Shown piece by piece: positions 50,540-58,338 of a stretch of 64,000 nucleotides of DNA (its first letter is position 1; each line of letters begins with the position of its first letter). The stretch is taken from NCBI RefSeq assembly GCF_003260015.1, contig NZ_QCXS01000003.1, positions 238,315 through 302,314 on the forward strand, read 5' to 3'. The notes under the pieces were generated by a model. That model saw only the letters and a list, made by a program, of their open reading frames with translations, searched no databases and had not been told where the DNA came from. The stretch is from Nakamurella deserti. Lineage in GTDB: Bacteria > Actinomycetota > Actinomycetes > Mycobacteriales > Nakamurellaceae. The position numbers were made by a program, and so were the translations under genes.

Positions 50540-53251
50540 ATGGCCGACGTAGCAACACCGCTCCCGCCCGTGACCGTGCCGGGGCCGACGCGGTCCCTGG
50601 CCGCGCGCTGGCGCACGGTCGTCGAGCACCAGCCGGACCGCACCGCGATCTGCTCCGACGACGCCACCTACACCTTCGCCGAGGCGGACGCGGCCGCACT
50701 GCGGGTGGCCCGCGCGGTGGCCCGCGATCTCGGCCCCGACCGCTCCCGCGACGCCTCCGGCATTCCCGGCACCGACGGCACCGACAGCACCGAACCGGTG
50801 GCGCTGTTCGTCGACAACAGCGCGATCGCACTGGTCGGCATCCTGGCGTTGCTGCGGCTGGGCCGGGTCCTGGTCGTCCTGGACCGTCACCAGCCCGTGG
50901 AACGGCTCCGGCAGGTGGTCGAGATCGCCGGTTGCCGCACCTGCCTGGCCGACGCGACCAATCTGGCGGCGGCCAGGTCGATCGGCGGCACCCTGACCGA
51001 CATCCGGCCGCTCGAGGAACTCGCCGCCGAGCCCGACACCGGTACCGGCACCGAGGCGGTCGACGTGGCGGGCCGGCTGCCCGACCCGGACGATCTGCCC
51101 GCCGGCCCGGCACCGGTCTCGGTGGTGTTCACCTCGGGTTCGACCGGCCGCCCGAAGGGCGTCGCGCAGACCCACGAACAGTTCCTCAACGAGGTCGCGG
51201 CCAAGGGCACCACCTTCGGCCTGACGCCCGCCGACCGGGTCGGCGTCCTGTTGCCGTTCGGCTTCGCGGCCGGCTTCTCGGCGCTGATGGCCGCCCTGCT
51301 GAACGGGGCGGGCGTGTACACCTACGACCCGCGGGACCGGGGGGTGGCGCCGTTCGCGGAATGGGTGGCCCGGCACCGGGTCACCGCCGTGCACTGCACG
51401 CCGCACCTGGTGCGGTCGCTGACCGCGGTGCTGCCGCCCCGCTCGTCACTGGCCACCCTGCGCTACGTCTGCACGCTGGGCGAACCGGTGTTCGCCGGGG
51501 ACGTCACCGGCATCCGCGCGCACCTGCCCAACGACGGGGCGTTCTTCAACGAGACCGGGTCGTCGGAGATGGGGACGTTGGCGATCAAGCGCATCGGCAA
51601 CACCGACCCGCTGCCGGACGGCCAGGTGCCGGCCGGTGTCCCCATCCGCAACAAGACCGTCCTGATCCTGCGCACCGACGGCACCGAGGCCGACCGCGGT
51701 GAGGCCGGCGACATCGTCGTGGTCTCGGACTACCTCTCGGGCGGTTACTGGCGTGACCCCGCCGCCACGGCCGCCCGGTTCGGACGCACCGCCGACGACC
51801 GGCCGATGATCCGGCAGGGCGACCTCGGCCGGTGGGACGCCGCCGGCGAGCTGATGATGCTGGGCCGCGCGGACGCCGCCGTGAAGGTGCGCGGCTACCT
51901 GGTGGAACCGAGCGAGATCGAGGCGGCCATCCTGGCCGGCGAGGGTGTGCTGGAGACCGTGGTCGTCGCGGTGTCGGAGCCGCCCGCGGCCACCCGGCTG
52001 GTGGCCTACGTCGTCCCCGACCCGACCGTGCGCACCGAGTCGCCGGCTGCGCTGCGCCGCCGGTTGCGCAGTCGCCTGCCGGAGTACATGGTCCCCGGCT
52101 CGATCGTGGCGCTGGCCCGGCTGCCGCGCAACGAACGCGGCAAGGTCGACCGGCGGCTGCTGCCGGCGGCCCCGGCCCGGGAGAGCTCGGCGCGGCCCAC
52201 CGGCCAGTGGGAGCTCGTCGCGGCCGACATCTGGGAACGCGTGCTCGGCCTGGAGCAGATCGGTCTGGACGACGACTTCATGGCCCTGGGCGGTGACTCG
52301 TTGACCGTGGAGGAGATGCTGGCCGCCCTGCGGGAGGCCACCGGCGTCGCGCTGGTCTCCACCGACCTGCTGGCCGCGCCGACGCTCCGGGAGTTCGCCG
52401 CCCGGATCGGCCAGGGCTCGGCGCCGCTGCCGAGCCTGCCCGACGTGGTGCTGCTGCAGGACGGTGGGGACGCTCCACCGCTGTTCTGCTTCGCCGGCTC
52501 CGGCGGCCTCGCCCTGAGCTTCCGTCCGCTGAGCCGGTACTTCGCCGATCGCCGCGTGTACTCGTTCCAGGCGCACGGACTGGAGCGGCGGGCGGTGCCG
52601 GACTGGAGCGTGGAGAAGGCGGCGACCCGATACCTCGAGTTCATCCGGGCCGTCCAGCCGCACGGTCCCTACCTGCTGCTGGGCCATTCCTTCGGTGGTC
52701 TGGTCGCGATGGAGCTGGCCCACCGGCTGACCGCGGCGGGTGAACCGGTCGATCTGGTCGCCGTGCTCGACACCTATCTGCCCCGCAGCTCCGGCGTACT
52801 GCCGGTGCCGCTCGGCGCGACCCCGTCGGAGCTGTCCGCCGACCCGCTGTCGGATCGGCGGGCCCGCCCCGGGCCGTGGCGGCGACGGCTCTCCCCCGGT
52901 GGTGTCCCGGTATGGCAGGACCTCCCGTTCCGGGTGTCGCGCCGGCTGCGGGCGCTCACCGCGGGCGTCGTCCGGTTCGACGGGCAGCGGCACTTCGACG
53001 CGTTCTTCGACCAGGGGGTGATGGTCAGCGGCCGTTACCGGCTGCGTGCCTACGCCGGGCCCACCCTGATGGTCTTCGCGGTCAACAACCCCAACGGCCC
53101 CGCCGAATGGGAGCCCCTGCTGACCGGCCCGCACCGCTACCTGCACGTCCGCAGCGAGCACACGTCGCTGTTGCGGGACCCGCACGTCGCGGCTGTGGCG
53201 GCATCCGTCGGTGAATGTCTGGACGGACGTCGCCCGATCACGGTTGCATAA
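50540..53251 (+). CDS. Single-module NRPS-like synthetase: adenylation, carrier and thioesterase domains
   Basis: The protein has 903 residues from ATG 50540 (GGAG 7 bases upstream; GTG 50513 is possible). The adenylation domain (about 15-545) has FTSGSTGRPKGV (197-208), NETGSSEMG, GDLGRWDAAGELMMLGR, VKVRGYLVEPSEIEAAI and NERGKVDRRLL (K535). The carrier domain has LGGDSLT, with phosphopantetheine Ser587. The type I thioesterase has LLLGHSFGGL (Ser717) and SEHTSLLRDPH (His874). No condensation domain exists. Where amino-acid-activating enzymes have FDxS (A4), this one has FAAG, so the conserved Asp that holds the alpha-amino group is missing. Non-amino-acid substrates (aryl, keto or fatty acids) are more likely. 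It may make a small acyl product or load an acyl group for polymer decoration. Confidence 0.88.
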   Translation: MADVATPLPPVTVPGPTRSLAARWRTVVEHQPDRTAICSDDATYTFAEADAAALRVARAVARDLGPDRSRDASGIPGTDGTDSTEPVALFVDNSAIALVGILALLRLGRVLVVLDRHQPVERLRQVVEIAGCRTCLADATNLAAARSIGGTLTDIRPLEELAAEPDTGTGTEAVDVAGRLPDPDDLPAGPAPVSVVFTSGSTGRPKGVAQTHEQFLNEVAAKGTTFGLTPADRVGVLLPFGFAAGFSALMAALLNGAGVYTYDPRDRGVAPFAEWVARHRVTAVHCTPHLVRSLTAVLPPRSSLATLRYVCTLGEPVFAGDVTGIRAHLPNDGAFFNETGSSEMGTLAIKRIGNTDPLPDGQVPAGVPIRNKTVLILRTDGTEADRGEAGDIVVVSDYLSGGYWRDPAATAARFGRTADDRPMIRQGDLGRWDAAGELMMLGRADAAVKVRGYLVEPSEIEAAILAGEGVLETVVVAVSEPPAATRLVAYVVPDPTVRTESPAALRRRLRSRLPEYMVPGSIVALARLPRNERGKVDRRLLPAAPARESSARPTGQWELVAADIWERVLGLEQIGLDDDFMALGGDSLTVEEMLAALREATGVALVSTDLLAAPTLREFAARIGQGSAPLPSLPDVVLLQDGGDAPPLFCFAGSGGLALSFRPLSRYFADRRVYSFQAHGLERRAVPDWSVEKAATRYLEFIRAVQPHGPYLLLGHSFGGLVAMELAHRLTAAGEPVDLVAVLDTYLPRSSGVLPVPLGATPSELSADPLSDRRARPGPWRRRLSPGGVPVWQDLPFRVSRRLRALTAGVVRFDGQRHFDAFFDQGVMVSGRYRLRAYAGPTLMVFAVNNPNGPAEWEPLLTGPHRYLHVRSEHTSLLRDPHVAAVAASVGECLDGRRPITVA

Positions 53252-53843
53252 CCGCAGCTGAACCCGGACGAATCGAACGCAGCAGAGCGGCGACGTCCGG
53301 GACCAGGTGCGCATCGTTCGCACGAAAGTGTGAAAGTGCACCCGACCGCCCGCCGGGGCGGCGCCGTTCGCGGCGTTCGTCCGATTCTCGGCCACCGTCC
53401 GTGACGTGTGACCCACCTCATGCCAGGATCACGCAACTCTCGTTCGCGCGGCACCTCGGGTCGCATCACACCGGTTCGGCCCAACGTTCTCACTGCACCG
53501 CCCGGGACATCGCTCCGCCCGGTCACCGATGCGCTCCGCGCCGACACCCGTCCGGCTCAGCGGGAGGCCGGCGCACCAAATCGCCCGTGATCACGCTGGA
53601 TGTCCGATTGTTGCGCTGAGTCACCGATATCGTTTTGTAATGTCTGTGCACAGTCATCGATCCGGATGAGGGTCCGACTGCGACACCGTCACCGAACACA
53701 ACCCCACCCCGAAGCATCACCGGTCGTCCGTGCCCGGGAACTGCGTGCGGCGCCGCCCCACGCTCCCGCGGCACAGCCTTCGCGTTTCCGTACGCAGGGC
53801 GGGGCGGTCTCACCACGATGCCCCGACGAAAGGCACCGCGTTC
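53252..53843. other. Intergenic region upstream of GH16 copy 2
   Basis: This 592-bp gap becomes AT-richer at about 53595-53665, where the palindrome CTGTGCACAG lies (53644-53653); this is the likely promoter zone. An inverted repeat GTGCG-N7-CGCAC lies near 53310-53328. No gene or terminator is evident after the synthetase stop. Confidence 0.35.
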
Positions 53844-54950
53844 ATGTCATCCCCCACCAAGCGAGGCGGTAAACGCATCCTCGCCGTCGCGGCCACCATC
53901 GGCCTGCTGACGACCGCGTTCACCACCCCGGCGATGGCGGCGACGCTCTCCGCGGGCACGCTGGACAGCTCCGTCTCCGGTAACTCGGTGACCGTCCGGA
54001 CGACCATCTCCACCACCGACGGTCTCACCGCGACCCGTGCGGGCGTCTGCATCCGGGACGAGTCCGGCGACAACTTCGACCTGAAGAACTCCGGCGTCTG
54101 GCTCAGCGAGTCCGGTACCACGATCACCAAGACCGGCCAGTTCGACGCCGGCACCTACCGCTACTGGTCGTGCGCCAAGATCGACGGCGCCTGGCAGGAC
54201 CTGGGTGCGGCCAAGACCTTCACCGTCAGCGGCGGCGGTGGCGCCGCCACCGCCAGCGGCCAGGCGATGCCGGTGGGCGACCTGCCCAACTTCAAGCAGG
54301 TGTTCAAGGACGACTTCACCACCGACCTGGCCCGCGGCTCGTTCCCCGGCAGCTACCGGTCGAAGTGGGCCAGCTACAGCGGCTTCGGTGACACCCTCGG
54401 CGGTGGTGTCTACAACAAGGACATCATCTCGATGGGCGACGGGATGATGGACCTCTACCTGCACAAGGCCAACGGCAAGGGACAGGTCGCGGCCCCGGTG
54501 CCGTTGATCAACGGCGACTGGAACTCGCAGACCTACGGCAAGTACACGATCCGCTTCAAGTCCGACGCACTGCCCGGTTTCCGGACCGCATGGCTGCTCT
54601 GGCCGACCAGCGGCAACTGGAAGGAGGGTGAGATCGACTTCCCCGAGGGCGGTCTGGCCGGCGAGATGTGGGGCTTCAACCACTGCATCGGCAACCCCTC
54701 GGTCAACTGCGGCTGGGTGAACACCGGCAAGTCGTTCACCGGCTGGCACACCGCCAGCGTCGAGTGGACCCCGTCGTCGGTGGTGTTCCTGATGGACGGC
54801 GAGAAGGTCATGACCTCGACCAACGCGGTCCCCCGCACCCCGATGCGCTGGATCCTGCAGACCGAGAGCGGCACCACCAACCCGGACCGGATGACCACCA
54901 ACGGCCACCTGCAGATCGACTGGGTCACGATGTACGACTACACCGGCTGA
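53844..54950 (+). CDS. Secreted GH16 glycosidase, copy 2
   Basis: The protein has 368 residues from ATG 53844 (GAAAGG upstream), with a signal peptide ending near residue 32 (AMAATLS). The extra N-terminal module (33-130) has cysteines in GVCIRD and YWSCAK. The GH16 domain (about 142-368) carries EGEIDFPEGG, with E263 and E268 as nucleophile and acid/base. TAWLLWPTSGNW and NGHLQIDWVTMYDYTG end the fold. It is the most divergent of the three copies in this window and the only one on the plus strand. Confidence 0.9.
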   Translation: MSSPTKRGGKRILAVAATIGLLTTAFTTPAMAATLSAGTLDSSVSGNSVTVRTTISTTDGLTATRAGVCIRDESGDNFDLKNSGVWLSESGTTITKTGQFDAGTYRYWSCAKIDGAWQDLGAAKTFTVSGGGGAATASGQAMPVGDLPNFKQVFKDDFTTDLARGSFPGSYRSKWASYSGFGDTLGGGVYNKDIISMGDGMMDLYLHKANGKGQVAAPVPLINGDWNSQTYGKYTIRFKSDALPGFRTAWLLWPTSGNWKEGEIDFPEGGLAGEMWGFNHCIGNPSVNCGWVNTGKSFTGWHTASVEWTPSSVVFLMDGEKVMTSTNAVPRTPMRWILQTESGTTNPDRMTTNGHLQIDWVTMYDYTG

Positions 54951-55022
54951 GTCGGCCCGGTCCGCCGCCGGCGGACCGGTCGGTCTGGCGACGGACCACC
55001 CGGGGCAGGTGTCCCGGAACAG

Positions 55023-55060
55023 ACAGCGGGGCGGTCACCTTCCGGTGACCGCCCCGCTGT
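55023..55060. terminator. Bidirectional terminator between GH16 copy 2 and the GT14 gene
   Basis: A perfect 17-bp stem (55023-55039 with 55044-55060; ACAGCGGGGCGG... / ...CCGCCCCGCTGT) closes a TTCC loop. A second hairpin, CCGGTCCGCCG / CGGCGGACCGG, occurs at 54957-54979 right after the GH16 stop. The genes converge here. Confidence 0.8.
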
Positions 55061-55099
55061 CGTCGGTTCCGGAGTGCCGGAGAGACGGGTGTCGACCCG

Positions 55100-56026
55100 T
55101 CAGTGCAGCTCGGCGTCGATCCGGTCCAGCAGGCCCGCGCTGCGGTCGGAGGCGAACTTGCGGGCGAAGAACGGTCGGATGCGGTGAGGCTGTGGGCGGG
55201 TGAGGCTCACCGGATCTCCCTCGGGCGCCGCGAGCGCCTCGACGAGGCTCTCGAAGTCGTCGTCGACGAGCCACTCCGGATGGTGGGCCCCCCGTTGACC
55301 CCACTTGATGTACCACGGGCTGCCGTGACATTCGGGAAGGTCAGGTCCGCCGGTCAATTCAGGTGAGCTGAGGATCGAAGCGACGCAGCTCTCGTCAGGG
55401 ACGAGTGTGGACCGCCAGAATCGGACCAGGTCCGGTCGCTCGTCCAAAGTGGCCAGCAGCCGGGTTGCGTCGTCGCGGCCGTAGATCTTCCATTGGCTGG
55501 AGGCGCGCACCGAGAGATGTTCGGGTAGCGGACGCTTCCATGGGAAGCGCACCGGCACCCCTCTGATGGTCAAGAGATCGTCGCCCCGTGTGAGGAACCG
55601 GTGCGCAGTGCGCCACTGTCCGCCGTCGGGATGCCGATCGACACTCCAGTGTTCGAAGGGCACCGGGCGGTTCAACAAGAAGGAACGGCCGGCCCACGGC
55701 CTCAAGGCCGCGCGGAGCGCATCGACCCCCAGCAGCGGGTAATCGGCGCCGGACAGCACGACGATGTGTTCAGCTGCGGAATGGCGGAGCGCAGATCGGA
55801 GCGCGTCGAGCTCGATGCGCACCAACGACCAGCTGTTCAGGGAGCCCGAGCTACGGTGCAGTAGCTCGACTCGGGAATCCCATCCTGCGGCCATGGCGGT
55901 GGCGACCTCAGTCGGGGCCTTAATGTCGCAGTGCAGACTCACCGGCACATCACCGAGAGCGGTGATGAGTCGCCGTACTTGTGGAGCGTCGCGGTGAGCG
56001 AGAACGACGGCGGCCAAGCCCGTCAC
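55100..56026 (-). CDS. GT14 (core-2/I-branching-like) glycosyltransferase
   Basis: The protein has 308 residues from GTG 56026, with only a weak ribosome binding site. Family features: LAAVVLAHRDAPQVRRLITA, HIVVLSGADYPLLGVDALRA (the SGxDYPL motif), STLVPDESCVASIL (the PDE motif holding the catalytic Glu) and WGQRGAHHPEWLVDDDF. Bacterial members add beta-linked GlcNAc or xylose branches to polysaccharides. The gene has lower GC and more A/T-ending codons than its neighbours, and an AT-rich upstream flank, so it may have been acquired separately. Confidence 0.85.
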   Translation of the reverse strand: MTGLAAVVLAHRDAPQVRRLITALGDVPVSLHCDIKAPTEVATAMAAGWDSRVELLHRSSGSLNSWSLVRIELDALRSALRHSAAEHIVVLSGADYPLLGVDALRAALRPWAGRSFLLNRPVPFEHWSVDRHPDGGQWRTAHRFLTRGDDLLTIRGVPVRFPWKRPLPEHLSVRASSQWKIYGRDDATRLLATLDERPDLVRFWRSTLVPDESCVASILSSPELTGGPDLPECHGSPWYIKWGQRGAHHPEWLVDDDFESLVEALAAPEGDPVSLTRPQPHRIRPFFARKFASDRSAGLLDRIDAELH

Positions 56027-56462
56027 GCTGTCACTACTTTAGTCGTGACGAACATCGCGGCGTCGATCACGCAGCGTTCCATGTGACTGCCACCTCAGGT
56101 CCTCTTTCCCCGCGTTCCACTGGTTACCCTCAGAACTGGGCCCGACTCCGGTGACGTTGTGTACGGCATCGCGGTCCCGGCGTCGGCCCGATGTCGATGC
56201 TATGCCGCAGTTGGAATGCATGGCTCACCGACGACCACGCCACAACCGGGCAACCTGCTGCCACCGTCGGCCGTCTGGTTGATGCTGTTGGATGGTGGTC
56301 GACCGGACGTTCCGCGCCGTCGGTGCCCTGCCGCGGTGGCAGTGATTCATCCCTGACTCGACGACGACAGGACCGGTGTGCCGCCCGTCGGCGCGCACCC
56401 GGACCCGCACCGACTCCGTCGCTGCGGTCGCGACGAGAACGGCAACGGAGAAAGGACGACAG
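56027..56462. other. Divergent region between the GT14 gene and the second flippase
   Basis: The 436-bp gap is AT-richer near 56030-56160 than the surrounding genes. Promoters for both directions should lie here, but none stands out. A GGAGAAAGGA ribosome binding site ends it. No gene is supported. Confidence 0.4.
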
Positions 56463-58166
56463 GTGGCGAGGTTGGTGCCCGAAGGCAGTGTGTCACCGAC
56501 GGAGGTTCCGTCGGACGACACCACCGCACCGACCGGCCGGCCCGCACCGGCCGCCACCCCCTCCACCATGACCTCCGACGACTCCCCCACCCCTCCCGAC
56601 GCCCCCCGGGCCGACCATGACGGAACGGCCGCGGACCCGGCGCTCTCCGACGCCGTGACGCCGGAGCTGGCCTCGGGCACCCCGGTGACCGGCCCGCTGG
56701 AGCACACCGACACGGTGCCGGCTCCCCCGGCCGCCGACACCGACGCCCAGAAGGCGCACAAGGCCGGCGCCAGCAGTTCGGCGCTGTTCGGCCGCGGCAT
56801 GCTCTACGTCGTCGTCGCCTCGCTCCAGCTGGTCACTGGCGCGTTCGTGTCGCCGGTCATGACGCGTCTGTTGGACACACAGGCATTCGGGCAGCTGACA
56901 ACAGCGATCGCGCTGCACCAGTTGCTGATCGTCGCCGCGATCGTCGGCCTCGACCAGGCCATCGTGCTCAAGCGCGCCGAGGACGGCCACGACCGCAACG
57001 TGCGGGCCCTGGCCAGCACCTCGATCCTGATCGCGACCGCGGTCACCGCCGTGCTGGCGGCGACGTCGCCGTGGTGGTCGGTGTGGCTCGGTTTCGATCC
57101 TGGTTCTCAGCTTCTGGTCCTGATCACCGTGCTGTGGACGATCCCGTCCGCCGGCGTCATGGTCCAGCTCGCCCTGCTGCTCACCAACGACCGGCTCAAG
57201 GCCTACGCCACGGTCAGCGTGCTCGCCGCGGTCGGCGGCCAGATCGCCGGCATCACCGCCGTCCTGGTACTGGGCCGCCAGTCGTCGATCTACGCCTGGG
57301 GCCTGCTCGGGGCCGACCTGCTCGCCACCCTGATCGGGTGGACCCTCACCCGGCCCACGCTCAAGCGGGCGTTCTCGTGGGAGCTGATCAAACCCTCGCT
57401 GCTCCTCGGCGCGCCGTTGATGCTGGGTTCGCTGTCCAGTTTCGTGCTCAACGCCGGGGATCGGATCATCGTCCAGTCGCTGCTGGGCGCGGTCGAGGTG
57501 GGCCGGTACCAGATCGCCTACACGGTGGGCTTCGTCGCTGTGCAGCTGATCGGCCTGACCAGCAGCGCCTGGACGCCGCGGTTCGCCGCCGTCCGCGACC
57601 GTGCGCTGCGCTGGCGGATCATCGGGTCCTCTCGCGACTCGATCTTCGCCCTGCTGTCGCCGGTCGTCCTCGGGATCGTGCTGGCCGCTCCGATACTGCT
57701 GCGGGTGGTGGCCCCGGCCCGCTATGAGCTCGAGCCGCTGCTGTTCGTCTCCTTCCTGGTGCTGATCAGCGCCTATCCGGTGGCCGCTAGCGGCGCCAGC
57801 GGTCGGATCCTGATCACCTCCCGGCGGGCCAAGCCGCTCGCCGCCTGGGCCGCCGCCGCGGCGCTGCTCAACGTCGCACTCAACTTCGCCCTGGTGCCGC
57901 CGTTCGGCATCGCCGGCGCGGCCGGCGCCACCCTCGTCGCCTACACGCTGCAGAGCTTCGGTCTGCGCTGGTCGGTCGGGAACCGGGCGGAATGGCCGTC
58001 GACCCCGCCGCGCATCCTCGCGCAGGCCGCCGCGGTGATCCTGATCGGCGCCGGGTCCACGGCGCTGCCGCAGAGCACCGCCTGGAACATCGCGCGGCTG
58101 GTCCTGGCCCTGGCCTGCCTGCCGTGGGCCTGGATCCAGCTGCAGCGCACCCGCCGCGCCGGGTGA
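56463..58166 (+). CDS. Wzx-type polysaccharide flippase (second copy)
   Basis: The protein has 567 residues from GTG 56463, the only start with a strong site (GGAGAAAGGA). The first ~115 residues are a disordered Pro/Thr/Asp-rich cytoplasmic extension, unusual for the family. The rest is a MOP-family transporter with about 12-14 helices: YVVVASLQLVTGAFVSPVMT, RLLDTQAFGQLTTAIAL, and LNAGDRIIVQSLLGAVEVGR followed by YQIAYTVG. It would flip lipid-linked oligosaccharides, probably of another repeat unit than the copy at 13909. It is followed after 127 bp by a short leader frame and a large membrane protein gene. Confidence 0.9.
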   Translation: MARLVPEGSVSPTEVPSDDTTAPTGRPAPAATPSTMTSDDSPTPPDAPRADHDGTAADPALSDAVTPELASGTPVTGPLEHTDTVPAPPAADTDAQKAHKAGASSSALFGRGMLYVVVASLQLVTGAFVSPVMTRLLDTQAFGQLTTAIALHQLLIVAAIVGLDQAIVLKRAEDGHDRNVRALASTSILIATAVTAVLAATSPWWSVWLGFDPGSQLLVLITVLWTIPSAGVMVQLALLLTNDRLKAYATVSVLAAVGGQIAGITAVLVLGRQSSIYAWGLLGADLLATLIGWTLTRPTLKRAFSWELIKPSLLLGAPLMLGSLSSFVLNAGDRIIVQSLLGAVEVGRYQIAYTVGFVAVQLIGLTSSAWTPRFAAVRDRALRWRIIGSSRDSIFALLSPVVLGIVLAAPILLRVVAPARYELEPLLFVSFLVLISAYPVAASGASGRILITSRRAKPLAAWAAAAALLNVALNFALVPPFGIAGAAGATLVAYTLQSFGLRWSVGNRAEWPSTPPRILAQAAAVILIGAGSTALPQSTAWNIARLVLALACLPWAWIQLQRTRRAG

Positions 58167-58293
58167 TCCGGACCCCGCGCACCACCCACGAATCCCCGAC
58201 GGCGACGGACCGGCCCTTGGCGGCCGCGCCGATGAGACGATCGACACCTGCGATCCGGCGCGCGCCGGTCCGCGGCGGAAAGAGGACACCCCG

Positions 58294-58338
58294 ATGAAGA
58301 ACCGACCGGACAGCGGCGCTCGGAGGAGGCCATGGTGA
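58294..58338 (+). CDS. Possible 14-codon leader peptide
   Basis: ATG 58294 has a strong site (GAAAGAGG) and reads MKNRPDSGARRRPW before TGA at 58336-58338, overlapping the next gene's start at 58332. The GGAGGAGG that encodes its Arg codons is also the ribosome binding site of that gene. Translation of the leader could couple to, or block, the downstream start. There is no comparative evidence. Confidence 0.35.
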   Translation: MKNRPDSGARRRPW

